Shown: positions 1 through 8,553 of the stretch, in pieces | Layout of the letters: the number at the start of each line of letters is the position of its first letter | How positions within the stretch are numbered: the stretch's first letter is position 1 | Position numbers and translations under genes: made by a program | The notes under the pieces: generated by a model | Told to the model about the DNA's origin: nothing | What the model saw: only the letters and a program-made list of their open reading frames with translations | Database searches by the model: none | Assembly (NCBI GenBank): GCA_013298075.1 | Contig: JAAFJG010000004.1 | Location: 62,001-126,000, forward strand | Length of the DNA: 64,000 nucleotides | Direction: 5' to 3' | From: Cytophagales bacterium | GTDB taxonomy: Bacteria > Bacteroidota > Bacteroidia > Cytophagales > Microscillaceae

Positions 1-1208
1 AACCTAATAAAGTTGATAATATTGAAACTATCAATGGTTATGCAATTCCTACGATGGTTAATAGTCATTCCCATGCTTTTCAATATGTGATGAATGGAAA
101 AGCAGAAGTGCATACCAATCATAATGCTGATGATTTTTGGAGTTGGAGAGAGGCAATGTATCAAACTGCGTTATCTGTTTCACCTGAAGAAGTTGAAAAA
201 ATTGCGACTATTTTATACAAAGAAATGTTAAGAGTTGGCTATGGCGAAGTGGTCGAATTTCATTATTTGCATCACGATAAAAACGGAAAACCTTATGCGT
301 ATCTGCCTGAAATGAGTGAAAGATTATTGATAGCCGCCAAAAATGCAGGAATAAAAATTACATTAGTGCCTATTTTTTATCAAAAAGGTGGTTTTGGAAA
401 ACCTGCCAATGAAGGACAAAAAAGATTTATTAGTCAAGATTTTTCTACTTATATTGATTTATTTGAAAGCGTCAAGAAAATTATTCCCACGTATAAAAAT
501 GCCAATTTAGGCGTTGGTTTTCATTCTTTGCGAGCAATGGAGCCAACACTTTTGCCCGAATTTATCAATACTTTTGTGCCACAAAATTATCCAATTCATT
601 TGCATATTGCCGAACAATTATTAGAAGTAGAAGATTGTTTGAATTATTTGCACGCAAGACCTGTCGAATGGTTGTTGAATAATGTGCCTATTTCTGACAA
701 GTGGAATTTGACGCACTGCACACATTTAACTGATTTTGAAACAGAAAAATTAGCAAAAAGTAAAGCAAACGTTATATTGTGTCCATCAACAGAAGGAAAT
801 TTGGGAGATGGAATTTTTAACCTGAAAAATTTTCAAAAATATGGTGGAAAATGGGCAATCGGAACGGATAGTCATATCGGATTAAATCCTGCTGAAGAAA
901 TGCGTTGGTTAGATTATGGGCAACGTTTACGCACACACAATCGACAAAGTTTTACGTCTGAAACCGAAAGAGAAAGTGGACGTTTTGCCTTAAAAAATAT
1001 TATCGAAACAGGCAGAAAAACGACAGGAAAATTTACGAATGATTTTTTTGAAGTAGGACAGGCTTTTGATGCGTTGATTTTAGATGTCAATCACCCAATT
1101 TTAGAAAATCATCATTTGTCTTATGTCCTTTCTTCTTGGTTGTATGGTTTGGATTCGAGTGCTTATTTGGGAACAATGATTGATGGGGATTTTGTGATTC
1201 GAAAATGA
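1..1208 (+). CDS. hutF: Formimidoylglutamate deiminase, 5' end outside window
   Basis: Amidohydrolase that deiminates N-formimino-L-glutamate to N-formyl-L-glutamate in histidine degradation; cytosolic and metal dependent. The HxH metal motif (NSHSHAFQ) is encoded near base 60. It is followed by HIAEQ, RPVEWLL, the THCTHL histidine, CPSTEGNLGDGIF and the GTDSHIGLNP aspartate, an order typical of HutF. The first in-frame ATG is at 54, but the frame stays open to base 3 and encodes a typical pre-HxH segment (ETINGYAIPT). The gene is therefore truncated by the window edge rather than starting at 54. No other hut genes are visible. A related TRZ/ATZ-type deaminase is possible, but the RPVEWLL and NLGDGIF motifs favour HutF. 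Confidence 0.82.
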   Translation, partial: PNKVDNIETINGYAIPTMVNSHSHAFQYVMNGKAEVHTNHNADDFWSWREAMYQTALSVSPEEVEKIATILYKEMLRVGYGEVVEFHYLHHDKNGKPYAYLPEMSERLLIAAKNAGIKITLVPIFYQKGGFGKPANEGQKRFISQDFSTYIDLFESVKKIIPTYKNANLGVGFHSLRAMEPTLLPEFINTFVPQNYPIHLHIAEQLLEVEDCLNYLHARPVEWLLNNVPISDKWNLTHCTHLTDFETEKLAKSKANVILCPSTEGNLGDGIFNLKNFQKYGGKWAIGTDSHIGLNPAEEMRWLDYGQRLRTHNRQSFTSETERESGRFALKNIIETGRKTTGKFTNDFFEVGQAFDALILDVNHPILENHHLSYVLSSWLYGLDSSAYLGTMIDGDFVIRK

Positions 1209-1376
1209 AAAAATATAGATAGAAAGCAAAAAATCACCGATAACTTTTGAAGTTTCCTGACTTCGCTATTCGAAAAATAGCAACTTTTACGACATTATAA
1301 CTTTTTTTATTTGAAGAAAATTTATTTATTTATTTCTGGTGCAAATAAACCTATTTTTGTTGAAAATACAAAAAAT

Positions 1377-1427
1377 ATACTTGTTATTTTGATAAAAAGC
1401 ACTATTTTTTATCAAAATAACAAGTAT
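1377..1427. terminator. 22-bp perfect hairpin downstream of hutF
   Basis: Arms at 1377-1398 and 1406-1427 are exact reverse complements (core ACTTGTTATTTTGATAAAAA) around a 7-nt loop. The right arm runs into TTTTTCT. It lies 170 bp after the hutF stop and could be a bidirectional terminator or a small palindromic repeat. The arm is longer and more AT-rich than a usual Rho-independent stem. Confidence 0.5.
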
Positions 1428-1500
1428 TTTTCTACGCAGCATTACCACAATTTTTTTGGTTTAAGTAACGCTTCGCTTAATACTTAAATCAGTTAGGGTT

Positions 1501-2202
1501 TTATCTTTCAGGGATTTCTAACATATTATTCTTGAAAGCTGTGGAAAAAATATTTTCTTAGTAAAAATGTCCTTAAAATGGCTTTAAATAAGGTTTTTTT
1601 TATTCTTTATTTTTTTTGATAAATAATAATCCAAATATAATTTGGTGAAAATATAAATCTTAAATTTTTATTTTGTTACCTTTTTTATAATTTTAATTTT
1701 TGTTAATTTATTACTTAAATATAATTTTTTAAACAAATATGTTAATTATTTAAAATTTGCATATTTGAATTTTTACCAAATAATATTTTGTAAAATATAT
1801 ATAATTACTTTTTTTTAAGAATAAAAATAAATTTTAAATAAAATTAACAAAATAAAATATTTTTTCCACAGCTTTCAAATTATTCCAATATTGGCTTGCG
1901 TTTTTAGATTTAGTATAATTGATAAAAATTTCTAAAATTGTATTATCAATATTCAAAGTTTGTCCATCAATTTTATTTCATTTCCATATTTCAAGTTCTT
2001 CTTGATTTGTAGGTTTATATTTTGTTTTTAAAACAACCTGAATAGGTAAGTAATTGGCTTTATCGATGTATAAAATTAAATTTAGTTCCTTATGTTTGTG
2101 TGTAGAAATATTATTATCTGTTATATCTTGAGAAATTATCCAACAATTTTGGTTCTTAGAAAATTTGTGCGGAAAATTAAAATATTTTTTTGAAATATGT
2201 TT
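1501..2202 (-). pseudogene. Broken hypothetical gene interrupted by inverted-repeat element
   Basis: Read on the minus strand from 2202, the frame is clearly protein-like (KFSKNQNCWIISQDITDN, then KHKELNLILYIDKANYLPIQ). It is broken by an in-frame TGA near 1979, within the context LEIWK-stop-NKIDGQ. At QYWNN (about 1880) it runs into the 347-bp element at 1532-1878. Removing the element and one 7-bp duplication joins QYWNN to MLEIPER and a TAA stop at 1501-1503, in frame. A stop also lies upstream at 2203-2205 and no start was found. The family is not recognised. The gene has at least two independent lesions, so it is dead. Confidence 0.6.
1525..1885. mobile_element. MITE-like element, 25-bp TIRs, 7-bp target duplication
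   Basis: Terminal inverted repeats at 1532-1556 and 1854-1878 match over 25 bp; the outer part reads TTGAAAGCTGTGGAAAAAAT. The direct repeat ATTATTC flanks both ends exactly (1525-1531 and 1879-1885). The interior of about 297 bp is extremely AT-rich and has no sustained reading frame, so the element must be moved in trans. Excising it restores the reading frame of the surrounding pseudogene, which is strong evidence for real insertion. The transposase family that mobilises it is not identifiable from this window. Confidence 0.8.
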
Positions 2203-2342
2203 TTAGTAGAATAAAATTAGCTCCCTAATAATTTTCCATGAACCATAAAATAAAAACATTTTTATTTTTATAATTTCTGAAAACCAAAATAATGTGTTTT
2301 TAGTTGCGTTTAAGCTGTCTATTTTCTTTCAAATAGTATAAT

Positions 2343-2374
2343 TTTGGAAATAAAAATTAAATGTATTAAATTTG
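2343..2374 (+). promoter_or_regulatory. Bacteroidota-type promoter, TPR lipoprotein gene
   Basis: TTTG (2343-2346), a 20-bp spacer, then TAAATTTG (2367-2374) match the Bacteroidota -33/-7 consensus. Transcription should begin near 2381. This excludes the TTG at 2372 as a start codon and favours ATG 2420. Confidence 0.7.
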
Positions 2375-2419
2375 CAAAAAATTACTTCACATTTCACAAA
2401 TATATTCCGAAAAAAAACA

Positions 2420-3145
2420 ATGATTTTCTATAAAACATTTTTCAAAAATACTATTTATTTTGTAATAGTTCTCATATTTTTTAGTTGTCAAAATTCAGAA
2501 AAAAACTTTTTGAACGAAGGTAAAAAATTAATAAAACAAAACAAACCTGAACAAGCCATCGACTATTTTAATAAAGTTATTCAACAAAATGCAAACAATG
2601 CAGAGGCTTTTAATTTACGCGGAGTGGCTTATTTTAATCTCCAAGATTATACTAATTCATTGCAAGATTATAGCAAAGCAATTCAGTTGAATGAAAAAAA
2701 TTATAAACCTTATAACAATCGAGCCATTTTATATTTGGCAATGCAAAAACCTGATTCTGCATTGGAAGATTACAATAAAGCAATTATTTTAAGTCCTGAT
2801 ACTGCCTCACTTTATACGTATCGAGGTTTTTTGTATTATCAAACCAATAAAATCAAAGAAGCAAAAAAAGATTTTGAGAAATCATTATTACTTAATCCAA
2901 AAGATAAAGAAGCGTTATTTAATCAAGCAAATATTTTATTTAGTGAACAATCTTTTGATAAAGCAAAAATAAATTTTCAGAAAATTATTTCTTTGGATAA
3001 AGATTTTGCGAGGGCTTATTATGGATTAGGTTTGTCTGAATTTTATCTCAAAAATAAAAAAAATGCTTGCCAATATTTAGAAAAAGCAAAAAAAATGAAT
3101 GTTCCTGATGCTGAAATAGCCTTTAAAAAATATTGTGAAAAATAA
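2420..3145 (+). CDS. TPR-repeat lipoprotein
   Basis: A 241-residue exported protein that is probably a scaffold for protein-protein contacts; its partner is unknown. The N-terminus has a hydrophobic signal ending in the lipobox-like FFSC (cysteine about residue 23), so it is predicted to be a lipoprotein. The rest is about six tetratricopeptide repeats with the usual spacing (for example AEAFNLRGVAYFNLQDY and ARAYYGLGLSEFYLKNK). The frame is open further upstream to a TTG at 2372, but that TTG is part of the -7 promoter element, so the ATG at 2420 is used. It is monocistronic, 70 bp before the saccharopine dehydrogenase gene. Confidence 0.75.
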   Translation: MIFYKTFFKNTIYFVIVLIFFSCQNSEKNFLNEGKKLIKQNKPEQAIDYFNKVIQQNANNAEAFNLRGVAYFNLQDYTNSLQDYSKAIQLNEKNYKPYNNRAILYLAMQKPDSALEDYNKAIILSPDTASLYTYRGFLYYQTNKIKEAKKDFEKSLLLNPKDKEALFNQANILFSEQSFDKAKINFQKIISLDKDFARAYYGLGLSEFYLKNKKNACQYLEKAKKMNVPDAEIAFKKYCEK

Positions 3146-3215
3146 ATTATAGGCTTAATTTTAATTTTTGAGAAAATTTTTATAACTTGCAAAAAAAATC
3201 AATACATTTTCCTTT

Positions 3216-4556
3216 ATGAAAAGAATATTAGTATTAGGGGCAGGATTGTCCTCTGGGTATTTGATTGAATACTTAGCAAATGTTTGCGAAGAAAATTCTT
3301 GGCTTATGACTGTAGCCGATGGAAACTTTGAAGCCTTGAAAGCAAGAACTTCTAAATATCCAACTATTAAAGCAAAAAGATTTGACCTCGAACACGAAGC
3401 AGATGCCGAAGTTTTGTTTAGAAATCATGACGTAGTTATTTCTTTGATGCCTGCTTTTTTGCAAGGACAAGTAGCTACTTATTGCCTAAAATATCGTAAA
3501 CATTTATTTACTGCCTCTTATTGTACACCTGACATAAAGGGTATGGAAGGGCGTGTAAAGTCTTATGGACTAATTTTTATGAATGAATTGGGCTTAGACC
3601 CAGGTATCGATCACCTTTCTGCTATGCAAATGATTGATAAAATTCATGCAGAAGGTGGAAAAATTCATACGTTTTATTCTTATGCAGGTGCTTTGGTCTC
3701 GCCTGAATCTGACACAAATCCTTGGCATTATAAATTCACTTGGAATCCAAAAAATGTAGTATTAGCGGGGCAAGGCACACCTGTAAAATATTTGGAAAAT
3801 GATAAATTTAGATACATTCCCTATCAACAATTATTCAAACAACTGACTAATATTTCGGTAGAAGGGCAAGGAGATTTTGAAGGATATGCCAACCGTGATT
3901 CGATGATTTATAAAGAAATTTATAAATTAGAGGAAGTTAAAACGCTTTTAAGAGGAACTTTAAGAAGACCTGGATTTGCAAAAGCATGGGATATTTTGGT
4001 TGAATTAGGACTAACTAACAATGAATTTGTTGTCGAAAATGCGAACAAAATGACGTACAGAGATTTGTTGGAAAGTTTTTTGAAACCTGATGACTCGATG
4101 ACTATCCAAGAAAGATTATTGAAACATACAGGGCGAGCAGAAGACAAAGAAAGTTTGGCAAAAATAGAATGGTTAGGAATTTTTGGAGATGAAAAAATCA
4201 AACTTCAAAAAGGAACTCCAGCCGAAATTTTATTGGAATTATTAGAAAGAAAATGGCGTTTAAATCCTGAAGATAAAGATATGATTGCTATGCAACACCG
4301 TTTTTTATATGAAAAAAATGGAAAACAATATGAAGCAATAGCAGAATTAACGGTGGTAGGTGAAAGATCGCCACATACTGCGATTGCGAAAACGGTTGGT
4401 TTACCTTTAGCAATCGGTACAAAATTATTATTACAAGGTCATCTTAGTCATTTGTCAGGCGTTCAACTCCCAACAGATAGAGCCATTTATGAACCTATAT
4501 TGAACGAATTAAAAGATTATGGAGTGATATTCAACGAAAAAATAAGGGAATTATAA
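3216..4556 (+). CDS. Saccharopine dehydrogenase family protein (LYS9-like)
   Basis: A NAD(P)-dependent oxidoreductase of 446 residues, the full family length. A Rossmann motif GAGLSSGYL starts at residue 8. The C-terminal catalytic domain has the conserved MNELGLDPGIDHLSAMQMID and the substrate-domain segment SYAGALVSPESDTNPWHYKF. Family members form or split saccharopine, linking lysine, 2-oxoglutarate and glutamate. In Bacteroidota this LYS9-like type is mostly associated with lysine catabolism, although the direction cannot be told from sequence. It stands alone, and a hairpin at 4568-4610 follows it. Confidence is high for the family and moderate for the exact substrate. Confidence 0.85.
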   Translation: MKRILVLGAGLSSGYLIEYLANVCEENSWLMTVADGNFEALKARTSKYPTIKAKRFDLEHEADAEVLFRNHDVVISLMPAFLQGQVATYCLKYRKHLFTASYCTPDIKGMEGRVKSYGLIFMNELGLDPGIDHLSAMQMIDKIHAEGGKIHTFYSYAGALVSPESDTNPWHYKFTWNPKNVVLAGQGTPVKYLENDKFRYIPYQQLFKQLTNISVEGQGDFEGYANRDSMIYKEIYKLEEVKTLLRGTLRRPGFAKAWDILVELGLTNNEFVVENANKMTYRDLLESFLKPDDSMTIQERLLKHTGRAEDKESLAKIEWLGIFGDEKIKLQKGTPAEILLELLERKWRLNPEDKDMIAMQHRFLYEKNGKQYEAIAELTVVGERSPHTAIAKTVGLPLAIGTKLLLQGHLSHLSGVQLPTDRAIYEPILNELKDYGVIFNEKIREL

Positions 4557-4567
4557 TATTTCAATTT

Positions 4568-4610
4568 AAAAAGCATAAGAAATATAAATAAAATACTTGT
4601 GCTTTTTTTT
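4568..4610 (+). terminator. Terminator after saccharopine dehydrogenase
   Basis: AAAAAGCATAAG pairs with CTTGTGCTTTTTTTT across a 16-nt loop, with one G-T pair, ending in a T-run. It starts 12 bp after the stop codon. Confidence 0.65.
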
Positions 4611-4732
4611 ATAGATGGTTTGAATCAAAAAACTATTAGAAAATAGTTTTATACTACTATAAATTGAACCACTACATAAAATTTTAGATTTGGCTTTTTT
4701 TTAAGGAAACTATTTTTTTGATTAATGTTTGC

Positions 4733-5136
4733 CTAAGGAACTAAGTAAAAAATATTATACCCAATAAAAACCTTCACGTATATAAAGTGTTGGAGTTAAC
4801 GCCACCACTTTATATATTTGTTCATATTTTTAAGGGAGCATGTAAAAAATAAACTACCTACTCAAAAAAACCTATTTTTAGTTCCCTCACCGCTGGGGAG
4901 GGTTAGGGTCAGTGTTGTTAAGTTCTAATATTTGTCAGGTAAATTATTTTACAAATCAAAATATAATTTGCCAAATCTATAAGATTTTCAAAAAATTATA
5001 GATTTTTTACAGAATATTATACAAGTTAATTTCTATTTTATTTGTTAAAAAGAAAAGAACTTAACAACACTGCCCCAGCCCAGCCCAAAGGTGAGGGAGT
5101 TTTTTTGGGTATAATATTTTCTACTTAGTCCCTAAA
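4733..5136. repeat. Repeat family 1, full copy A plus a half copy
   Basis: The full copy at about 4831-5135 begins TTAAGGGAGC-(T)GTAAAAAATAAACTACC and ends in the inverted form GGGTATAATATTTTCTACTTAGTCCCTAA. Inside are CCCTCACC/GGTGAGGG arms. Within those lies a nested 163-bp segment with 17-bp inverted ends (CAGTGTTGTTAAGTTCT at 4910-4926 and its complement at 5056-5072). The whole unit recurs almost unchanged at 30831-31136. A separate half copy of the terminus (AAGGAACTAAGTAAAAAATA) lies at 4735-4775, followed by a short palindrome around TATATAAAGTG. The repeat fills most of the gene-free gap 4557-5218. No coding potential was seen. Confidence 0.75.
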
Positions 5137-5218
5137 TAATATAAAATGGGTAATTTATTTTTTATACTCTCCAATCTCTACCACTTATTTCTTGTACTAA
5201 TAAATCCTTAATATTTTT

Positions 5219-7435
5219 TTAGTTGATTTCTAATCCGATCACTAACACATCGTCAATTTGTTTTTCATTACCTTCGTTTATCCAATCTTCGAATGTATTT
5301 TTGAGTGTTTGTTGTTGTATTTCGAGGTCTTGGAAAGCCAATTTACCTAATAATTCTCTTAATTTTGTAGATAAAAATTTCTTGCCTTCTTTTCCGCCAA
5401 ATTGGTCTTGAAAACCATCAGTAAATAAATAAAAAGTAGTAGGAATATCTATGTTTATTTCGTGTGAAGTAAATATACGTTCTTCTTCTTTTTGCTCGCC
5501 ACCGATAGGCATTTTGTCGCCTTTTATTTGATGAATTGTATCGTTTTGTATATAAACCAATGAATTTTTTGCACCCGCGAATGTTGCTTTTTTCTCTTTT
5601 TTATCTATCACCAACAAAACCAAATCCATTCCATCACGATTATTACTTTCTGCTTGTTTGAGTGTTTTTCGGATATTTTTATGCAATTCATTTAAGATTT
5701 GGTCGGGAGATAAAACACCTTCATTCAAAATAATTTGATTTAAAACTTCATTGGCAAGCATAGTCATCAACGCACCCGGAACTCCATGTCCTGTGCAGTC
5801 AATAGCCGCTGCAATAATTTTATCATTTTTTTGTTCGATATAATAAAAATCGCCTGAAACAATATCTTTTGGCTGAAAAAATATAAAATTTGAAGGTAAG
5901 ATTTTGGCTATTTCTTCTTTATGAGGCAACATACTGAGTTGTATGCGTTGAGCATAATGAATACTATCTGTAAGATTTTTATTGATATATTCAATTTCTT
6001 CTTTTTGATGATTCACTACTTCCAATGTAATGCTAAGTTCTTCATTGGTTTGGTTGAGTTCTTCTACAGATTCCGCCAACGCTTGAGTTCGTTCTGTTAC
6101 TTTTTGTTCCAATACTTCTTTTTGCTCTGTGATTAAGCGCACATTTTCTTTTTGGGCATTACGTTTTTCTCTTTCAGTAGTTTTTATTTTGTCTGATAAT
6201 CCAAATGATAAAATAAATGCTTCGCCTATAACTCCAAAACTGAGTATTATATCACTCAAATTAGATGATATAGGAAATCCGAATAATTGCATTACGTATG
6301 TTAAGGCACTTAAAATCAATAAAATCCAAGCGCCAAAAAAGAAAAAAGCAGGTCGGTATCTTTTATATGTACCATATACACCTAAAAATACTGTGAAAGT
6401 AAAAGATACAAAAACGTATAAGGCTAAAAAATTTATATAACTTGACAGCAAATTTGTGAATACATAAACAAAAAAAGGTAACAAAATAATAACTAAAATA
6501 CCTAAATAATAATAAATTTGAAATATAATTGTATATATTTTGGGAAATAAGGTTTTTACTTTTAAGAAATGATTTCCAAATTGTAAAGCACTTACACAAG
6601 CCAATATAGCACAAAAATTGACAAAAAAACCTGCAATGATTGGTATATTTGGGTATAAAAACTGAAAAGCCAATCCATTTACGCCTATTATATATCCAAA
6701 TATAGCAAATAAATATACTACATAATAAAAATAAGACTTATCTCTTATACTCAAATATAATAATAAATTATAAATAGCTAATCCAAATATAATGGCTGAT
6801 GTAAAAATTATTCTCCCTAAATAATATTGTGCTTCTTGTAAGATTTCTATGTCTTGTTTGAAACATAAATCGTGTTTTTTAGCATAATACCCTGAAAATT
6901 TTATGTAAATATAAAAATTTTCTTGCTTTGGAAATGGATATAAAAACTGAAAATATAAAATAGGTCTTTCATAAAAACCATAAGCATCACCCCCTCTATA
7001 ATGCTTTATTAATTTTAAGTTTTCATCTACAAAGTTTACATCTAAGGTATCAATATTAGGACTATAAAAATGCAAAAGCCAAGTATCTGTATTTTCTTTG
7101 GGTTTATTTACTTTTATTCTAAACCAAAAATCAGAAGACGAGTACCCTTGATTGGGATGTTTTTGTGTTGAAAGTTTAAATTGATGATGATATTCTTTTG
7201 ATAATACGTCTTTTAAGGTTAATTTGTGTGTTTTATCTTCCAAAATCTCTACTAAATGCCCCAAAGGGTACACTGTTTTTTTTTCATTTTCTTGAATAAA
7301 TACCGTATTTTGTGCGTATATATTCGAAAGTGAAAGTAAAAAAAACAAACCAATACATAGAGAAAATCTAAATGAATTAAATGATAAGGGCGTAACAAAA
7401 GAAGTATTCATACAATTTTTTATGTATTTTTGCAT
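5219..7435 (-). CDS. 7TMR-DISM sensor with SpoIIE-type PP2C phosphatase
   Basis: A membrane signalling phosphatase of 738 residues. It has a signal peptide (about 20-42, ending YAQN). A periplasmic 7TMR-DISM extracellular domain follows, with YSSSDFWFRIKVNKP near residue 100. A seven-helix membrane block (about 205-415), a coiled coil (about 420-490) and a C-terminal SpoIIE/PP2C domain (about 495-735) complete it. Metal-binding aspartates are present in VSGDFYYIE, AAIDCTGHGVPGA and the late QIDDVLVIGL. It should dephosphorylate Ser/Thr on a partner protein in response to an extracytoplasmic signal. The SiaC-like protein at 26.8 kb is a plausible but unproven target. A TATATTTG -7 element lies at 7496-7503. 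An alternative Met is at 7411. Confidence 0.85.
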   Translation of the reverse strand: MQKYIKNCMNTSFVTPLSFNSFRFSLCIGLFFLLSLSNIYAQNTVFIQENEKKTVYPLGHLVEILEDKTHKLTLKDVLSKEYHHQFKLSTQKHPNQGYSSSDFWFRIKVNKPKENTDTWLLHFYSPNIDTLDVNFVDENLKLIKHYRGGDAYGFYERPILYFQFLYPFPKQENFYIYIKFSGYYAKKHDLCFKQDIEILQEAQYYLGRIIFTSAIIFGLAIYNLLLYLSIRDKSYFYYVVYLFAIFGYIIGVNGLAFQFLYPNIPIIAGFFVNFCAILACVSALQFGNHFLKVKTLFPKIYTIIFQIYYYLGILVIILLPFFVYVFTNLLSSYINFLALYVFVSFTFTVFLGVYGTYKRYRPAFFFFGAWILLILSALTYVMQLFGFPISSNLSDIILSFGVIGEAFILSFGLSDKIKTTEREKRNAQKENVRLITEQKEVLEQKVTERTQALAESVEELNQTNEELSITLEVVNHQKEEIEYINKNLTDSIHYAQRIQLSMLPHKEEIAKILPSNFIFFQPKDIVSGDFYYIEQKNDKIIAAAIDCTGHGVPGALMTMLANEVLNQIILNEGVLSPDQILNELHKNIRKTLKQAESNNRDGMDLVLLVIDKKEKKATFAGAKNSLVYIQNDTIHQIKGDKMPIGGEQKEEERIFTSHEINIDIPTTFYLFTDGFQDQFGGKEGKKFLSTKLRELLGKLAFQDLEIQQQTLKNTFEDWINEGNEKQIDDVLVIGLEIN

Positions 7436-7495
7436 TGAATTTAGAATAATATTAGTTTAAATTTTTCGTTTTTATTGTTACTTCGTAATCGATCG

Positions 7496-7503
7496 CAAAT
7501 ATA
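7496..7503 (-). promoter_or_regulatory. -7 element of 7TM-PP2C gene
   Basis: The minus strand reads TATATTTG, a perfect TAnnTTTG match, about 60 bp before the start codon. No clear -33 TTTG is seen. Confidence 0.55.
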
Positions 7504-7591
7504 ATTTATTTTTGGAAATAAAAAAATAATTTGTAAAATAAAAAAATAATAATTTTATTTCGATGTACTCAAAAACATATTAGACAAAAAT

Positions 7592-8323
7592 CTATCCATT
7601 TTCAAATCTTTTTTCGACTTCTTTCCAATTCACCACATTCCAAAAAGCATTGATAAAATCTGGTCTTTTATTTTGATATTTGAGATAATAAGCGTGTTCC
7701 CAAACATCTAAAGCCAACATTGGTTTTCCTTTTTCTTTGACAATTTTTGTCATCAATGGATTATCTTGATTAGGAGTACTGCTGATAAATAATTTTTTAT
7801 TTTTATCTAAGGAAAGCCAAACCCAACCTGAGCCAAAACGACTTTTTCCTGCTTGTGCAAATTGTTCTTTGAATTTATCAAAACTACCAAAAGTAGTTTT
7901 AATTGCCTCTGCTAATTTTCCTGTCGGCTCCCCTCCTGCTTGTGGTGCAATAATTTGCCAAAAAAAAGAATGATTATAATGTCCGCCACCATTATTTCTA
8001 ATAATTGGAAATTTATCAGTAACTTTTGCTTGAATTTCTTCTAAAGTCATTTTTTCAAAAGGTGTATTTTTGATGGCTTCGTTTAGATTTTTAATATACG
8101 CAGCATGATGTTTTGAATGATGAATTTCCATCGTCATTTTATCAAAATAAGGTTCTAAACCATCATAACTATAAGATAATTGAGGCAAAGAAAAATCATT
8201 TTCTCTGTATGTTTCAGGTAAAATTTCCTCATTTTGCGTATGAAAACCCATTATTCTTGGAATTTGTAAAAAACTTGCGGCAGAAATTAACGCCAAAGAT
8301 TTTAAAAAAGTTCTTTTATTCAT
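7592..8323 (-). CDS. Exported superoxide dismutase, Mn-type residues
   Basis: Converts superoxide to hydrogen peroxide and oxygen. All four metal ligands are present: H68 (MEIHHSKHH), H118 ([11 protein letters not shown]), D206 and H210 (DVWEHAYYL). Gly at the 77-like position plus Q186 in TPNQDNP is the Mn-type second-sphere pattern, although cambialistic use is possible. The protein carries about 40 extra N-terminal residues starting [20 protein letters not shown]. This is a signal with a Tat-like basic motif (KRTFLK, one residue off RRxFLK), so folding with metal before export is likely. It has its own promoter at 8364-8394. Confidence 0.88.
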   Translation of the reverse strand: MNKRTFLKSLALISAASFLQIPRIMGFHTQNEEILPETYRENDFSLPQLSYSYDGLEPYFDKMTMEIHHSKHHAAYIKNLNEAIKNTPFEKMTLEEIQAKVTDKFPIIRNNGGGHYNHSFFWQIIAPQAGGEPTGKLAEAIKTTFGSFDKFKEQFAQAGKSRFGSGWVWLSLDKNKKLFISSTPNQDNPLMTKIVKEKGKPMLALDVWEHAYYLKYQNKRPDFINAFWNVVNWKEVEKRFENG

Positions 8324-8363
8324 TTTTTTGAATGATTTTAAAATATATAAAAATAAAAAATAT

Positions 8364-8394
8364 CAAAGTAAAAATATCAGCAAAAAAAAACAAA
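8364..8394 (-). promoter_or_regulatory. Promoter of exported SOD gene
   Basis: On the minus strand TTTG (8391-8394), a 19-bp spacer and TTACTTTG (8364-8371). The -7 differs from TAnnTTTG at one base. It lies 40 bp before the start. Confidence 0.6.
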
Positions 8395-8517
8395 AAATAA
8401 ATACAATTCTATTCTTATTTTTATTCTATAACTAATAAATTTATGTATATGTTCTAAATTCTGAAAGATTTGAATTAAAAAAACTTGTTTTTTTTAGAAT
8501 TTTATTTTTTTCTTATT

Positions 8518-8525
8518 TATATTTG
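8518..8525 (+). promoter_or_regulatory. -7 element of the lipid A gene cluster
   Basis: TATATTTG is a perfect -7 match 28 bp before lpxD ATG. The -33 region has no TTTG at the expected distance. Confidence 0.55.
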
Positions 8526-8553
8526 CAAAAAAATTAGCATAAATTAAGAATAA

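Noticed and set aside
1377-1427. Perfect 22-bp hairpin considered as part of a transposon end
   Set aside because: It has a 7-nt loop and no matching distant end or target duplication, so it is listed as a terminator-like hairpin.
3920-4201. Open frame of 93 codons antisense to saccharopine dehydrogenase
   Set aside because: It mirrors a strong gene on the other strand, has no family pattern and no promoter.
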